A DNA stretch of 64,000 bases from Scatosoma sp048465415 (GCA_048465415.1 DBFWLO010000008.1:1-64000), one strand, 5' to 3'. Positions 53,396-63,434 are shown, counted from the stretch's first letter. Translations and numbers: made by a program. Notes: generated by a model from the sequence alone, not told the origin.

Positions 53396-54793
53396 ATGTT
53401 CAAAAAATTCGTGTGTATGACTTTGACTGCGCTGCTGGCGTTGGCTCCGGCGGGCTGTACGGGAGGAGGAACTTCGGAGAATACGGGCGGAACGGACGTA
53501 ACTTCCGAACCGACGTCTTCGGAGCCGCCGAAGCCCGTGTCCGTATGGAACAAGGAACCGACCGTCAAAGATACGTTCTACGAAGATTTTTCCGAAGGGA
53601 TAAATTCGGACGTCTGGGAGGTTTCTTCTCAGAAATGGGGCGCGGACAACAACGGTACGTCGCCGGAGAACGTATTCTATTCGACGGACGAGAACCGCGT
53701 CAAAAACGCGGACGCAAGCGGCGGAATCGCCGTGCTTCGTTCCTACGGGGATTTGCAGGCGGACAGTTCCAAAAGGCGGCAGGGCTCGGCTCTGATTACC
53801 CGGCGTACCTTCGGACCGGGAAAATACGAGGTGCGCATGAAAGTGCTGCCCCGCCTGGGACAATGCACCGCCTTCTGGACGTATTACAGCAACGGCGGCA
53901 AAACGCCCGAAACGATCCGTTACAGCGAAATCGACATCGAAATGCCTATGGAAGGATCTTTCAGGAAATGGTCGGGGACCTCTTACGAGCGGTTTATCGA
54001 TTGGAACGTTCTCGCGGATCGTCAGACGGTGATGGCGGACGAATTGGAAGAGGGCGGTTTAAACGACGGCCGGTGGCATACGTACGCTTTTGAATGGCGG
54101 ACGGACGCGGAGAACGAAGACCGCGGAGTCGTCTGGTACCGCGACGGGGAAAAGATGGGAGAAGCGAGGGAGTACGTGCCCGGTTATAAGGCCGCGCTCT
54201 GGGTGGGGAATTGGTTCCCGCCCGATAAGAGCTGGGTAGGCATTCCCGATTTTGAGGAAGCATATATGTATGTGGACTGGATCCGCGTCACCGAGTATAA
54301 CGATCCGGTGCAGGAGGGCGGCGGCGGAAGTTCCGCCCGCGCCGAAGCGACCGATCTTAGGGCGAAACCCATTCCTCAAAACAACTACATAGCGAACGGC
54401 AAATTCGCGGCCTCGGAAAACGGAGTCCTGCGCGGCTGGGAAGGAGAGGACTGTGCGGGCGGGGGAACAGGTTCGGATACATATGTAAACGTAGGTGCCG
54501 GCAAAAGACTCACGCAGACCGTCCGCGCCCAGTATTCGGGATATTCGTTCACTCTTTCCGCGGAAGCGCTGCGGGTGGCCGGAAACGGAAAATGCAAAAT
54601 TTACGCGGAATATATGTTCGGTTCCGTGCGGCTGGGAAAATCCGAAGCGATCGAATTTTCCGCTTCCGAGTCGGGCAAAAAGGACGTGACGTTCGTGATC
54701 GGGAATAACCGCGTCACCGATCTTCGCATCGTCGTCGAAACGGAAGAGGGAACGACGGCGCAGGTCACAAACGTCAAAATGGCGTTGAACTGA
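53396..54793 (+). CDS. GH16 beta-glucanase-like lipoprotein (copy 1)
   Basis: A 465-residue surface lipoprotein (lipobox LAPAGC, Cys21). A GH16 domain (about 60-310) holds the active-site stretch SEIDIEMP with Glu178, Asp180 and Glu182, plus GPGKYEVRMK, WHTYAFEWRTD and YMYVDWIRVTEY. GH16 enzymes cleave beta-1,3 or mixed-linkage glucans and related polymers. The C-terminal about 130 residues form a separate beta-sandwich, probably a carbohydrate-binding module. First gene of a 7-gene operon; AGGGAGGAGG precedes the ATG. Confidence 0.9.
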   Translation: MFKKFVCMTLTALLALAPAGCTGGGTSENTGGTDVTSEPTSSEPPKPVSVWNKEPTVKDTFYEDFSEGINSDVWEVSSQKWGADNNGTSPENVFYSTDENRVKNADASGGIAVLRSYGDLQADSSKRRQGSALITRRTFGPGKYEVRMKVLPRLGQCTAFWTYYSNGGKTPETIRYSEIDIEMPMEGSFRKWSGTSYERFIDWNVLADRQTVMADELEEGGLNDGRWHTYAFEWRTDAENEDRGVVWYRDGEKMGEAREYVPGYKAALWVGNWFPPDKSWVGIPDFEEAYMYVDWIRVTEYNDPVQEGGGGSSARAEATDLRAKPIPQNNYIANGKFAASENGVLRGWEGEDCAGGGTGSDTYVNVGAGKRLTQTVRAQYSGYSFTLSAEALRVAGNGKCKIYAEYMFGSVRLGKSEAIEFSASESGKKDVTFVIGNNRVTDLRIVVETEEGTTAQVTNVKMALN

Positions 54794-54807
54794 AACGCGG
54801 AGGGATT

Positions 54808-56364
54808 ATGAAAGACAGACGGATAAAAATGATAGCCGGCGCGCTGAGCTTCGCTTTGGCGTGCGGCGCCTTCGCGGGCTGCGGCGGCAGCGGCGGAGCC
54901 GTTTCCGGCAGCGTCTCCTCCGATCCCGGCGCAAATTCCGTTTCGTCGGCGGAGCCGACGCTTTCGCCGTGGACGGAAGAACCGGAAGTAAAAAGCGTGT
55001 TTTTCAGCGATTTCGGAAGAGAGGAATCGATCGGTGAAAACTGGTCTGTCGTCAATTACGGCTGGGGGCAGAACGGCGTCGCGCGAGAAAACGCCGGATT
55101 TACCCGCTCCCCCGGCGTCGTGCGGAAACAGGGCGCGACCGGCGGCATTATCGTACTCAATTCGTACGGAAATTATTATAAAGACGCGGGAAAACGCGGC
55201 CAAGGCGCATGTCTGATCAGCAACAGACTGTTCGGGCCGGGAAAATACGAGGTACGCATGAAGGTCGTGCCCCGCTTCGGCCCTTGTTCCACGGCCTGGT
55301 CGTATTATACGAACAGTTACGCGATCGACACTCCCTCGGGGCTCGTTTACGGACACAATACGTCGGATACCGTGCAATACCATGAAATCGACATCGAATG
55401 TCCGCGGATCGGCGAGGGATTCAACGGCTGGGGCGGCGTGGCGTACGAAGAATATTATCAGGACGCGAACGATTTGAAAGAGGACGGGACGGGGAAAGTC
55501 GTCAATCGTTCGACGGGCGTGCCCGTGGCGACGGAGAGTCCGTATAACGACGGCCGGTGGCATACCTTTGCCTTCGAATGGCGGACGGAAGGATACGCCT
55601 ACGATCCTGTGAAAGGCGAAAACGCGGGCGCGGTGATCTGGTACATGGACGGCAAAGAGGTCGGTCGTACGGCGAAGAATACGCCCTACTATCCCGATCA
55701 GCTCTGGATCGGCAACTGGTACCCCGACAATGCCGCCGATTGGCTGGGCGTCGCCGATTTCGACGAGGCGTATATGTATGTGGATTGGGTGCGGATTACC
55801 GAGTATGCGGACGAATACCGGACGGAAGGAAAGGACGGTCAGCCGATCAAACCCGACCTCGGCGGCTGCGTGACCTTCTCCGCTTCGCCGGGAGGAAACA
55901 CCGATTGGGCGGGGCAGATGCCGATCAACGATTACGTCTCCAACGGCAGCTTTCTGTACGGTGAAAAAAATAACCCGCTCGGCTGGGAGACGACGAACTG
56001 CGAAAATATCGAAGAGGGACTGCTTTTAAACGGCGGGACTGCCAAACAGGAGATCTCGGCGCAGTACGCGGGATACGAATTCTATCTCGAAGCGAGCGGA
56101 ATCGTACGTTCGGGAAAGGGAGGACGCGTTTACGCGGAGTATCTCTCGGGCGAGTACGCCAAAGGCTCGAACGACAACCGCAAAATGAAAGAGACGCTTC
56201 TCGGAAAAAGCGAGGCGATAGAATTCGGGGCGTCGGAGCAAACTTTGCATCTGGAATTTACGCTTCCCGAAGGGACGAATAATCTCCGTCTCGTCATCGA
56301 AGCGGACGACGGAAGCGTCGTGAAAGTGAGCAATGTGAAAATGCACCTCAAATCAGATATGTGA
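54808..56364 (+). CDS. GH16 beta-glucanase-like lipoprotein (copy 2)
   Basis: A 518-residue paralogue of the previous gene, 14 bp downstream. The lipobox is AFAGC. The active site reads HEIDIECP with Glu193, Asp195 and Glu197. GPGKYEVRMKVVPRFG, WHTFAFEWRTEG and YMYVDWVRITEY match copy 1. Insertions (for example around 170-185 and 215-240) suggest a different cleft and hence a different linkage or chain-length preference. The C terminus again looks like a carbohydrate-binding beta-sandwich. Confidence 0.9.
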   Translation: MKDRRIKMIAGALSFALACGAFAGCGGSGGAVSGSVSSDPGANSVSSAEPTLSPWTEEPEVKSVFFSDFGREESIGENWSVVNYGWGQNGVARENAGFTRSPGVVRKQGATGGIIVLNSYGNYYKDAGKRGQGACLISNRLFGPGKYEVRMKVVPRFGPCSTAWSYYTNSYAIDTPSGLVYGHNTSDTVQYHEIDIECPRIGEGFNGWGGVAYEEYYQDANDLKEDGTGKVVNRSTGVPVATESPYNDGRWHTFAFEWRTEGYAYDPVKGENAGAVIWYMDGKEVGRTAKNTPYYPDQLWIGNWYPDNAADWLGVADFDEAYMYVDWVRITEYADEYRTEGKDGQPIKPDLGGCVTFSASPGGNTDWAGQMPINDYVSNGSFLYGEKNNPLGWETTNCENIEEGLLLNGGTAKQEISAQYAGYEFYLEASGIVRSGKGGRVYAEYLSGEYAKGSNDNRKMKETLLGKSEAIEFGASEQTLHLEFTLPEGTNNLRLVIEADDGSVVKVSNVKMHLKSDM

Positions 56365-56374
56365 CGGACGGTTC

Positions 56375-56401
56375 CGGCGCGCCTGTTCTCCCCGCGCGCC
56401 G
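56375..56401 (+). other. Intercistronic GC hairpin without T run
   Basis: CGGCGCGC and GCGCGCCG pair perfectly around CTGTTCTCCCC-type loop. There is no U tract, so it is more likely an mRNA stability or processing element than a terminator. Confidence 0.5.
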
Positions 56402-56493
56402 AAAAAGGCGCGGATAAAATTTTCAGTCCGCCGGGGGAATACAATTACGGTAGGATTGCCGAAAGGCGAAATAAAAAATAAGGAGTCGAAAAA

Positions 56494-57909
56494 ATGAGAC
56501 TGATGGGAAAAAAGAGAGAAAGAATGCTGGCCGTTGCCGCCGCCGCGGTGATGGCGTTGGGAATGTTTGTCCCCGGCGTCGTAAAAGCGGACGCATATAC
56601 GCTCGACAACGCGGGGACTTTCGTCGAAGCGGCGCGTACGCCCGATTCTTTGCCCGCGATGACGCGGCAGGGCTTTCGTGCGGAGGGCGGAATGGTCGAT
56701 CCGAATTTTGAAAACGTGGCGCTCAACGTCAAGCCCCGTTCCGAGTACGGCGGCCCGTGGTCGTTTGCGCATCAGGACGAGATCGGCGGCGCGGGCAAGG
56801 TGGCGGAATTTTCTTCCGTGAGACAGGCGACGGTGACTGACGCCGTCGAAGGCATGGGGGAGGTCGCGGGCGTCGGCGATAAAATCACCACGGCGGTCGA
56901 GATCACGATCAACAAAGACAACCAGCAGACCTTGCCCGATTCTATTACCTATTCGACGTTCGACGATATGATGTACGGCGAAGTCAACCAGGAAGCGTTC
57001 TATTTTACCGCCTGGATCAAAGCGGAACAGGATATGTGGTTCGACGTAGGCATTTCTTACGGCGCGAAACCGGAGCACGCCGGCATTTACTGGGATTTAG
57101 GCAGAAGATTTTTCGTCCCCGCGAATACGTGGACGCAGATCGGGCTGGACGAAGACGGAAACTATCTGCCTTTCCGTTCGCGGGTGCTCACGACGGGATA
57201 TCTGCGGGGAACCGGTTCCGATCCCACCTCGGAAAACTGCAACAGCGCTTCGGCGGAAACCTACGCCAAAGAAAACACAGGCGATACGCAGATCGGGAAA
57301 TATTATCGCGACAGCTGGGGCGAAGTTTGGGCGTGTATGCGTTTGTACGCCTATGCGGGCAGCGTTTATAAGGACACGCAGGGGGTAGGCGCTCCCGCGG
57401 CGAACAGCGGACTTGCGGCGGGGGATAAATATCTCGTGACGGGTACCAATTTCTGGAATCAGTCGGCGCAGCCTTACACTCCCGTGACGAAAGTGGAAAC
57501 CGTGACTCTCGATAAGACGACCGCGTCGCTGAAAGTCGGGGAAAACGTGCAGCTGAACGCGACGGCTTTGCCGGAAAACGCCACGGATAAAGAGATCATC
57601 TGGTATTCGAGCGACGAATCGGTGGCCACGGTCGACGAGAAGGGAAAAGTCACCGCCCTGAAAGCGGGAACCGCTACGATTACCGCCGAAGCGAACGACG
57701 GGAACGGGGCGATGGCGACCTGTACCGTCACCGTGACGAAAGTGGAAGAAACTACCTCCGACTCGGGAAAGGATTCGACGAATCCGGGCGGAAATTCGGA
57801 AAATTCCGGCAAGAAAAAGGGCTGCAAGAGCGTCGTCGGATTCGGCGGGGCCGCCGCCGTCATCTTGTTGACGGGGACGATTTTTGCGGTCAGACGCAAG
57901 AGAAACTGA
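56494..57909 (+). CDS. Surface protein with Big_2 Ig-like domain and C-terminal anchor
   Basis: A 471-residue secreted protein. The signal peptide spans about 1-33 (hydrophobic core VAAAAVMALGMFVPG, cleavage near VKA-DA). The bulk (about 40-325) is unrecognised, probably a glycan-binding or structural beta domain. A bacterial Ig-like (Big_2) domain lies at about 331-410 (LDKTTASLKVGENVQLNATA, WYSSDESVATVDEKGKVTAL). After a Ser/Asn/Gly-rich linker the C terminus has KKGCKSVVGFGG, a hydrophobic helix and RRKRN, a tripartite sorting-like signal but without LPXTG. It is co-transcribed with the GH16 enzymes and may present glucan to them. Confidence 0.75.
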   Translation: MRLMGKKRERMLAVAAAAVMALGMFVPGVVKADAYTLDNAGTFVEAARTPDSLPAMTRQGFRAEGGMVDPNFENVALNVKPRSEYGGPWSFAHQDEIGGAGKVAEFSSVRQATVTDAVEGMGEVAGVGDKITTAVEITINKDNQQTLPDSITYSTFDDMMYGEVNQEAFYFTAWIKAEQDMWFDVGISYGAKPEHAGIYWDLGRRFFVPANTWTQIGLDEDGNYLPFRSRVLTTGYLRGTGSDPTSENCNSASAETYAKENTGDTQIGKYYRDSWGEVWACMRLYAYAGSVYKDTQGVGAPAANSGLAAGDKYLVTGTNFWNQSAQPYTPVTKVETVTLDKTTASLKVGENVQLNATALPENATDKEIIWYSSDESVATVDEKGKVTALKAGTATITAEANDGNGAMATCTVTVTKVEETTSDSGKDSTNPGGNSENSGKKKGCKSVVGFGGAAAVILLTGTIFAVRRKRN

Positions 57910-57931
57910 GCGTTACGGAGGTAAATGCGAT

Positions 57932-59482
57932 ATGAACAAATTTAAGCGCTGCGGAGCGTTTCTGCTGTGCGGTGTGATGACGCTCGCCTTCGCTGCCTGC
58001 GGCGGAGGCGGCGGAGGAACGACGAGCGACAGCACGCCGATCACGCAGGTGGACGACAGCGACCGCTCGGGCTGGGTAGCGTTCGAGAAACGTACCTTTG
58101 AACCGGGTACGACGCTGCGTATCAAATATTTCAAAGGCGGATACGGGGATAACTGGCTGAAAGCCATGGAAACAAAGTTTGAAAAAGATTATCCGGGCGT
58201 CAACGTCGAGTTGATCCCGTCCTCCAACGAAACGGAGTTTACGCAGACGATTTCCACGACGCTCAATACTTCGCCGGACGATATTTATATCTGCCACAAC
58301 ATTCCTTACGAAAGACTTTCGGTGAAGAATCTCGTCATGAATCTCGATACGCTGTATAATTCCGTCGTATATAACGATACGAAGAATACCGAAACGCCGG
58401 ACGACGATATTCCCATTCGCTTTGTCGACAGAATCGCTCCCTCGTCTCTCAATTTGGTGCGTTTTAACGGGCATTACGTGGCGATTCCCGAAATTCAGGG
58501 GGCGGGAGGCATCGCTTACAACAAGACGCTGTTCGACGCGAACGGCTGGAAAATTCCTCAAACGTACGAAGAGCTCGCCGCTTTGGCGAAAGAGATTTCC
58601 GACGGGAATTTCAAGAACGCCGACGGAGAAAAGATCTATCCGTTCGTATGGAGCGGCACCACCGCCTATATGTGGGACAGTTTCGTCTACGATATGTGGG
58701 TGCAGATCGCGGGAATCGACGAATTTAATACCTTTATGAAATACGAGAGCAAAGACCTGTTCGATTCTTCCAAATATCCCGCTTTGAAAAAGGCGTGGAC
58801 GTATTGGTACGATCTGGTATGCGTCAATCAGAACTATTCGCACCCTCAATCGCTGGGACTCGATCATTTACAGGCGAACACCTCCTTTGCGGCGGGGCAG
58901 GCGGCCATGATGCCCGCCACCTGCTGGACGGCGAACGAAATCGGTTCGGACTTGCTGGAAGCGTTCGGGACGGACGTGGGACTCATTCCTACGCCGTTCG
59001 TCAAAGAAGCGAAAAAGGATAAGGACGGGAATCCCATTCGCGTCGTTTACGATCTGGCGGGGAAAGACTGCATGGTGATCGCTCAGAAAGGCAAAAACAA
59101 ACAGGTCGCCGTGGAATTTTTCAAGTGGATGGCTTTGGAGGAAAACGCTCGTCTTTTCCCCGAAAATACCAACGGTCTGCATCTGGCGATAAAGTATGAT
59201 TTCAAATATTTGAAAGAACACGCGGCCACCACCTGGGCGAAAGATACCGTCGATTTATTGAGTTCCGCCACGCGCTTCAATCTATACAGCGGCAGTGCGC
59301 TCGTATATAACGCGGGAACGCCGTTGAGTCCTTACCCCGAAGGAAATATGTACCTCGAAGCCTTTGAGGAGTACACCGATAAGGAAAACAGGAAAACTCC
59401 CGACGGAGTATTCGACAGCCGCTGGGAAAAGATAAAGGCGGAATGGGATACCATGTGCGAGGCGGTGGGGATCGTTCCTTAA
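57932..59482 (+). CDS. Sugar ABC transporter substrate-binding lipoprotein
   Basis: A 516-residue lipoprotein (lipobox AFAAC). The ATG at 57932 follows ACGGAGG and is preferred to an in-frame start 48 bp upstream. The family-1 binding-protein fold is shown by IKYFKGGYGDNWLKAMETKF, LYDLAGKDC-like central strands and AVEFFKWMALEENA. It would bind glucan fragments made by the GH16 lipoproteins. A strong hairpin separates it from the permease genes. Confidence 0.88.
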   Translation: MNKFKRCGAFLLCGVMTLAFAACGGGGGGTTSDSTPITQVDDSDRSGWVAFEKRTFEPGTTLRIKYFKGGYGDNWLKAMETKFEKDYPGVNVELIPSSNETEFTQTISTTLNTSPDDIYICHNIPYERLSVKNLVMNLDTLYNSVVYNDTKNTETPDDDIPIRFVDRIAPSSLNLVRFNGHYVAIPEIQGAGGIAYNKTLFDANGWKIPQTYEELAALAKEISDGNFKNADGEKIYPFVWSGTTAYMWDSFVYDMWVQIAGIDEFNTFMKYESKDLFDSSKYPALKKAWTYWYDLVCVNQNYSHPQSLGLDHLQANTSFAAGQAAMMPATCWTANEIGSDLLEAFGTDVGLIPTPFVKEAKKDKDGNPIRVVYDLAGKDCMVIAQKGKNKQVAVEFFKWMALEENARLFPENTNGLHLAIKYDFKYLKEHAATTWAKDTVDLLSSATRFNLYSGSALVYNAGTPLSPYPEGNMYLEAFEEYTDKENRKTPDGVFDSRWEKIKAEWDTMCEAVGIVP

Positions 59483-59507
59483 AGAAAGGAAAATTTTTGA
59501 CAAAATG

Positions 59508-59555
59508 GGGACTCGGCGGAAGAAACGTACTCTCGTTGCTTCCGCCGAAGCTCCC
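59508..59555 (+). other. Intercistronic hairpin between binding protein and permease genes
   Basis: CGGCGGAAG and CTTCCGCCG form a perfect stem, extended by GGG/CCC. Only GGAGG, not a T run, follows, so read-through is likely. Such hairpins often stabilise the upstream binding-protein mRNA and reduce permease output. Confidence 0.6.
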
Positions 59556-59569
59556 AAGGAGGAGGTTTT

Positions 59570-60544
59570 ATGCAGACGCACCCCGAACATCCGGCGGCTT
59601 CGAAGGATAGGGTACATTTTCCGAAAATTCGCAAAAAGATTCCCGCGGGAAAAATTGCCGTCGCGGTGTTTATCGTCGTAATGCTGATCTATCCGCTGTT
59701 TCGTTTCGCGATCATGTGGGGATATATCAATATCCGCGCCCTGTATACGTCTTTTACTCGTTACGATCTGATGACGGACAGCAATATTTTTGTGGGAACG
59801 CTGCAATACAAAGTTTTGTTCCGAAGACTTGCGAGCGACGAGTATACGCGTCAGACGCTGATCACCTCGATTCTCTATTTTCCCGTTACTTGCGGAATTT
59901 CTCTGCCCCTTTCGATTATTTTCGCCTATTTTTTGTTTAAGAAAGTGCCGGGCGCGACGATTTATCGGGTGATTTTTTATTTGCCGTCCATTTTACCGAT
60001 CGCCGTGCTCACGATGTCTTTCAAATACTCGTTCGGACCTTCGGGATTCGTCGATCCTCTTCTCAACGCCTTCGGCATCAAAAATTTACCCGTTTGGTGG
60101 GGAAATTCCACGGTGACGCCGATCATGGTATTCGTCTACTGCGTCTGGGCGGGCCTGGGATTCAATATCGTGCTGTTTTCGGGCGCGATGTCGCGCGTGC
60201 CGCAGGAAATTCTCGAATATAACAAGCTCGAAGGGGTGGGGCTTTCCCGCGAATTGTTTTTGGTGATGATCCCGTGCGTGTGGCCTACCTTCGTCACCAC
60301 TTTCGTGCTGGGCATGACTTCCGTGCTCACTGTCTTTCTGCAACCGTATTTTCTGATGGATTCCGCCTCGACGACGCCGTTTAACACTTGTACGATTTCT
60401 TTGTTTATTTTCAACAATTACGCGACGCCCGCGCAAGGGCCGTATCTGGCGGCGTACGGGTTGTTCTGTTCCTTGATTTTCGTGCCGTTGATCCTCATCG
60501 TGCGCGGATTCCTGAACAGATTTTTTAAGGACGTGGGGTATTGA
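59570..60544 (+). CDS. Sugar ABC transporter permease (MalF/UgpA type)
   Basis: A 324-residue permease with six predicted helices, the first at about 28-48. The EAA-type loop reads LEYNKLEGVGLSRELFLVMI. It pairs with the next gene, 4 bp downstream. As in the first sugar locus, no dedicated ATPase is encoded. GGAGGAGG precedes the ATG. Confidence 0.9.
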   Translation: MQTHPEHPAASKDRVHFPKIRKKIPAGKIAVAVFIVVMLIYPLFRFAIMWGYINIRALYTSFTRYDLMTDSNIFVGTLQYKVLFRRLASDEYTRQTLITSILYFPVTCGISLPLSIIFAYFLFKKVPGATIYRVIFYLPSILPIAVLTMSFKYSFGPSGFVDPLLNAFGIKNLPVWWGNSTVTPIMVFVYCVWAGLGFNIVLFSGAMSRVPQEILEYNKLEGVGLSRELFLVMIPCVWPTFVTTFVLGMTSVLTVFLQPYFLMDSASTTPFNTCTISLFIFNNYATPAQGPYLAAYGLFCSLIFVPLILIVRGFLNRFFKDVGY

Positions 60545-60548
60545 CGAT

Positions 60549-61457
60549 ATGAGAAAGACGACGAAGATAAAGAGAAGCCGCGTGGAAAAAACCGCGCTCT
60601 ATATCTGTTTTGCGATATTTTTGGTTTACGCTTTGACGCTTGTGTGGCCGTTTATATGGATGGGCGTAAACGCCGGAAAAACGCAGATAGAATTTTTTCG
60701 GAATAAACTTTCTCTTCCCAAAGATTATGTCTGGTCGAACTTTGCCGACGCTTTGTTGAAAGTACACGTAACGGCGGGCGCGGGAACAAACGCTCATCAG
60801 GTAAAGCTCATTCAGATGTTCGGGAACAGTATTTATGTGACGCTTATCCTCACGGTGCTCGAAGTCTTTGTTTCCGCGTGTGCGGCGTACGTCATCACCT
60901 ATTACCGTTTTCCGGGCAGAAAAATCATTTACGGAATGGTGATTTTTACGATGGTCGTACCCCTGGTAGGCACTCTTCCCGTTTCTTACGATTTCTTTTC
61001 CAGAGCAAAACTCCTCAATACGATGCCGGGAATGATTCTGCTTTGCGTAAACGGTCTGGGATTTGCGTTCCTGATTTTGTACGGAGGTTTTCAGAATCTC
61101 TCATGGAGTTACGCGGAGGCGGCGGCCATCGACGGCGCGGGGCCGTTCAGAACGTTTTTTCAGGTGATGCTGCCTTTGATGCGTCCCGCGCTCGTCTCCA
61201 TCGCCGTCGTCACCGCCATCGGCTTTTGGAACGATTATACGACGCCGGCGGTGTATTATGCCGACTATCCTACGCTCGCTTACGGCATCAATACTTTGAT
61301 CAACGAAGTCAAGCGATCTTCGTCGGGGGATTTCGGCAGCAATTATCCCTTGATGTTCGCCTGCATCATCATCGCGATTGTGCCGATCGTCGTGTTCTTT
61401 GCCTGTTTTCAAAAGACAATCATGAAAAATATGGTCGCGGGAGGGTTAAAGGGATGA
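60549..61457 (+). CDS. Sugar ABC transporter permease (MalG/UgpE type)
   Basis: A 302-residue permease with the CUT1 EAA loop YAEAAAIDGAGPFRTFFQVM and a GGLKG C terminus. Six helices are predicted, the first at about 18-38. It overlaps the GH20 gene by 4 bp (ATGA). Confidence 0.9.
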   Translation: MRKTTKIKRSRVEKTALYICFAIFLVYALTLVWPFIWMGVNAGKTQIEFFRNKLSLPKDYVWSNFADALLKVHVTAGAGTNAHQVKLIQMFGNSIYVTLILTVLEVFVSACAAYVITYYRFPGRKIIYGMVIFTMVVPLVGTLPVSYDFFSRAKLLNTMPGMILLCVNGLGFAFLILYGGFQNLSWSYAEAAAIDGAGPFRTFFQVMLPLMRPALVSIAVVTAIGFWNDYTTPAVYYADYPTLAYGINTLINEVKRSSSGDFGSNYPLMFACIIIAIVPIVVFFACFQKTIMKNMVAGGLKG

Positions 61458-63301
61458 AGTATCCTGTATTGCTGCCCCGGCCGAAGCACGTTGAGTTTTC
61501 GGCCGCTTCGAAGGACGTTTCCCGGGGCGTACGGACAGCAGAAAATATTTTGCCCCAAGCGAGCCTCATCGCCGTGCTCGGGCCTTATTATAGCGAAAAG
61601 GGATTGGAAATCAGGGCGAACTATTCGCCCGCGCCCGGCGCGGAAGCGTATGCTTTGTCTGTGGAAGAAGAGGGGATTTCCATCGAATACGGGAGCGAAG
61701 CGGGCGTTTTTTACGCGTTGGTCACACTCCGACAGATGTTGGAACAGAGCAGCGAGGGCAAAATATACTGCGCCCAAATTTCCGACAAACCCGATTTTGC
61801 CGCGCGCGGATTGATGCTGGATATCAGCCGCAACAAAATTCCTTCCCTCGATACGTTGAAAAAAATCATCGACTATGCGGCCGGTCTGAAGATGAATCAG
61901 TTCCAGTTGTATATGGAAGGGAAATCTTTTTATTATCCTTCTTTACGACGGTTTTACGAGGAAGATTGCGACGTCCTGACGGCCGGGGAAATCCTTTTGC
62001 TGGACGCATACTGCAAGGAAAGATATATCGAATTTGTCCCCAATCAGAACTGTTTCGGGCACATGTCCGAATGGCTGGCGGAAGAAGAACTCCGGCCTTT
62101 GGCGGAATGTCCCGACGGGTTTGTCTATGACGGGGTGAAAATGCCGCCTTCGACGCTCGATCCGTCCAACCCGGAAAGTCTGCAACTGATTCACCGGCAG
62201 CTGGACGACCTTTTGCCCTCGTTCTCTTCCCCTAAGGTCAATATCGGCGGAGACGAACCGTTTGAACTGGGGACGGGAAAAAGCGGGGAGGCATGCCGAA
62301 AGCTCGGAACGGGAGAAGTATATTTCTCCTTTATGCGCAAGATCTTTTCCGACTTGAAGGAGCGCGGCAAAAAGGCGATGATGTGGGGGGACGTATTCAA
62401 GTCGCATTATGAACGGTGCAAAAGCTCCGTGCCGTCCGACGTGACCGTACTCGAATGGGGTTACGACGCAGACAGTTTTTCGGACGAAGTCTGCGGGTTA
62501 TACGAAAGAGCAAAGATACGCTATTATTTGTTCCCCGGTACGAGTCTTTGGAATACGGTGACGGGAAAGACGTACAATATGCGGAAAAATATAAAATCCG
62601 CCGCCCGGCTCGGAAAAAAGCACGGCGCGGAAGGAATTCTCGTCACGGATTGGGGAGACGGCGGTACTTGTCAGCCTTTCGTATGCTCTTTGCTGCCCTA
62701 TGCGACGGGAGGGGCGTATGCCTGGAACGCCGGGGAGGAGCAGGACGAAGACGCGCTTCGCTATTTGGACGAAGTTATTTTCAGGGACGAAAGCGGCAAT
62801 TTTGCGGAAATTCTCGCCGATCTGGGGAATTACTATCGCTGCGCCGACAAAGACGATGCGAACGCGACGAAAATTTTCAAAACGTTATATGTGCAGCAGA
62901 CGGATTGCATGAACCTGACGGAAGGAAATTACGAACCGTTGTTTTTCAACCGCGATTTCGTTCGCCTGAGCAAAGGCGAATGTCTGAAAACTCTCGCCTA
63001 TCTCGAAGGAATAAGAGAACGGCTGAAAAAAGTCCGTTTGGCGAGCGCGGACGGGAATTTATATCGTAAAGAGGCGGAATGGGCGGCGGAGTACCTCATT
63101 CACGGCTGTAAACTCGGCGCCGTAAAAGCGGAAAATGAACAGATTACGCGTGCGGTTATGGAAGAATTCGCCGCAGATTTAAACAGATTGAACGCAGAAT
63201 ACGAAGAAATATGGAGATACAGAAATCGGCAAACGGGATTGAAGCAAAGTATGCTGCGTATGAAAGCGCTGTATAGAAAATATCTCGCTGTTTTGGGATA
63301 A
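61454..63301 (+). CDS. GH20 beta-N-acetylhexosaminidase-like enzyme
   Basis: A 615-residue cytoplasmic enzyme; the start is the ATGA overlap with the permease gene. An alpha/beta N-terminal domain (about 1-115) precedes the GH20 barrel: ARGLMLDISRNKIPS, NQNCFGHMSEW and the catalytic pair Asp267-Glu268 in NIGGDEPFELG, then WGYDAD and VTDWGDGG. It would remove terminal GlcNAc or GalNAc from imported oligosaccharides. The length is normal for GH20; the C-terminal about 150 residues are helical. It fits with the GlcNAc-kinase-like gene of the co-regulated operon. Confidence 0.85.
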   Translation: MKYPVLLPRPKHVEFSAASKDVSRGVRTAENILPQASLIAVLGPYYSEKGLEIRANYSPAPGAEAYALSVEEEGISIEYGSEAGVFYALVTLRQMLEQSSEGKIYCAQISDKPDFAARGLMLDISRNKIPSLDTLKKIIDYAAGLKMNQFQLYMEGKSFYYPSLRRFYEEDCDVLTAGEILLLDAYCKERYIEFVPNQNCFGHMSEWLAEEELRPLAECPDGFVYDGVKMPPSTLDPSNPESLQLIHRQLDDLLPSFSSPKVNIGGDEPFELGTGKSGEACRKLGTGEVYFSFMRKIFSDLKERGKKAMMWGDVFKSHYERCKSSVPSDVTVLEWGYDADSFSDEVCGLYERAKIRYYLFPGTSLWNTVTGKTYNMRKNIKSAARLGKKHGAEGILVTDWGDGGTCQPFVCSLLPYATGGAYAWNAGEEQDEDALRYLDEVIFRDESGNFAEILADLGNYYRCADKDDANATKIFKTLYVQQTDCMNLTEGNYEPLFFNRDFVRLSKGECLKTLAYLEGIRERLKKVRLASADGNLYRKEAEWAAEYLIHGCKLGAVKAENEQITRAVMEEFAADLNRLNAEYEEIWRYRNRQTGLKQSMLRMKALYRKYLAVLG

Positions 63302-63434
63302 ACGCTATTGAAAAACGGAAAGTAAAAGCCCGCGGGAAAAAGCGGTAGTATCGTCGTTTCCGGAATAATTCTATGACGGCGAGAACGCCGGCAAAGAAAT
63401 ATGAAAGTTTATTATAATTTTATATGGCTTTTCT

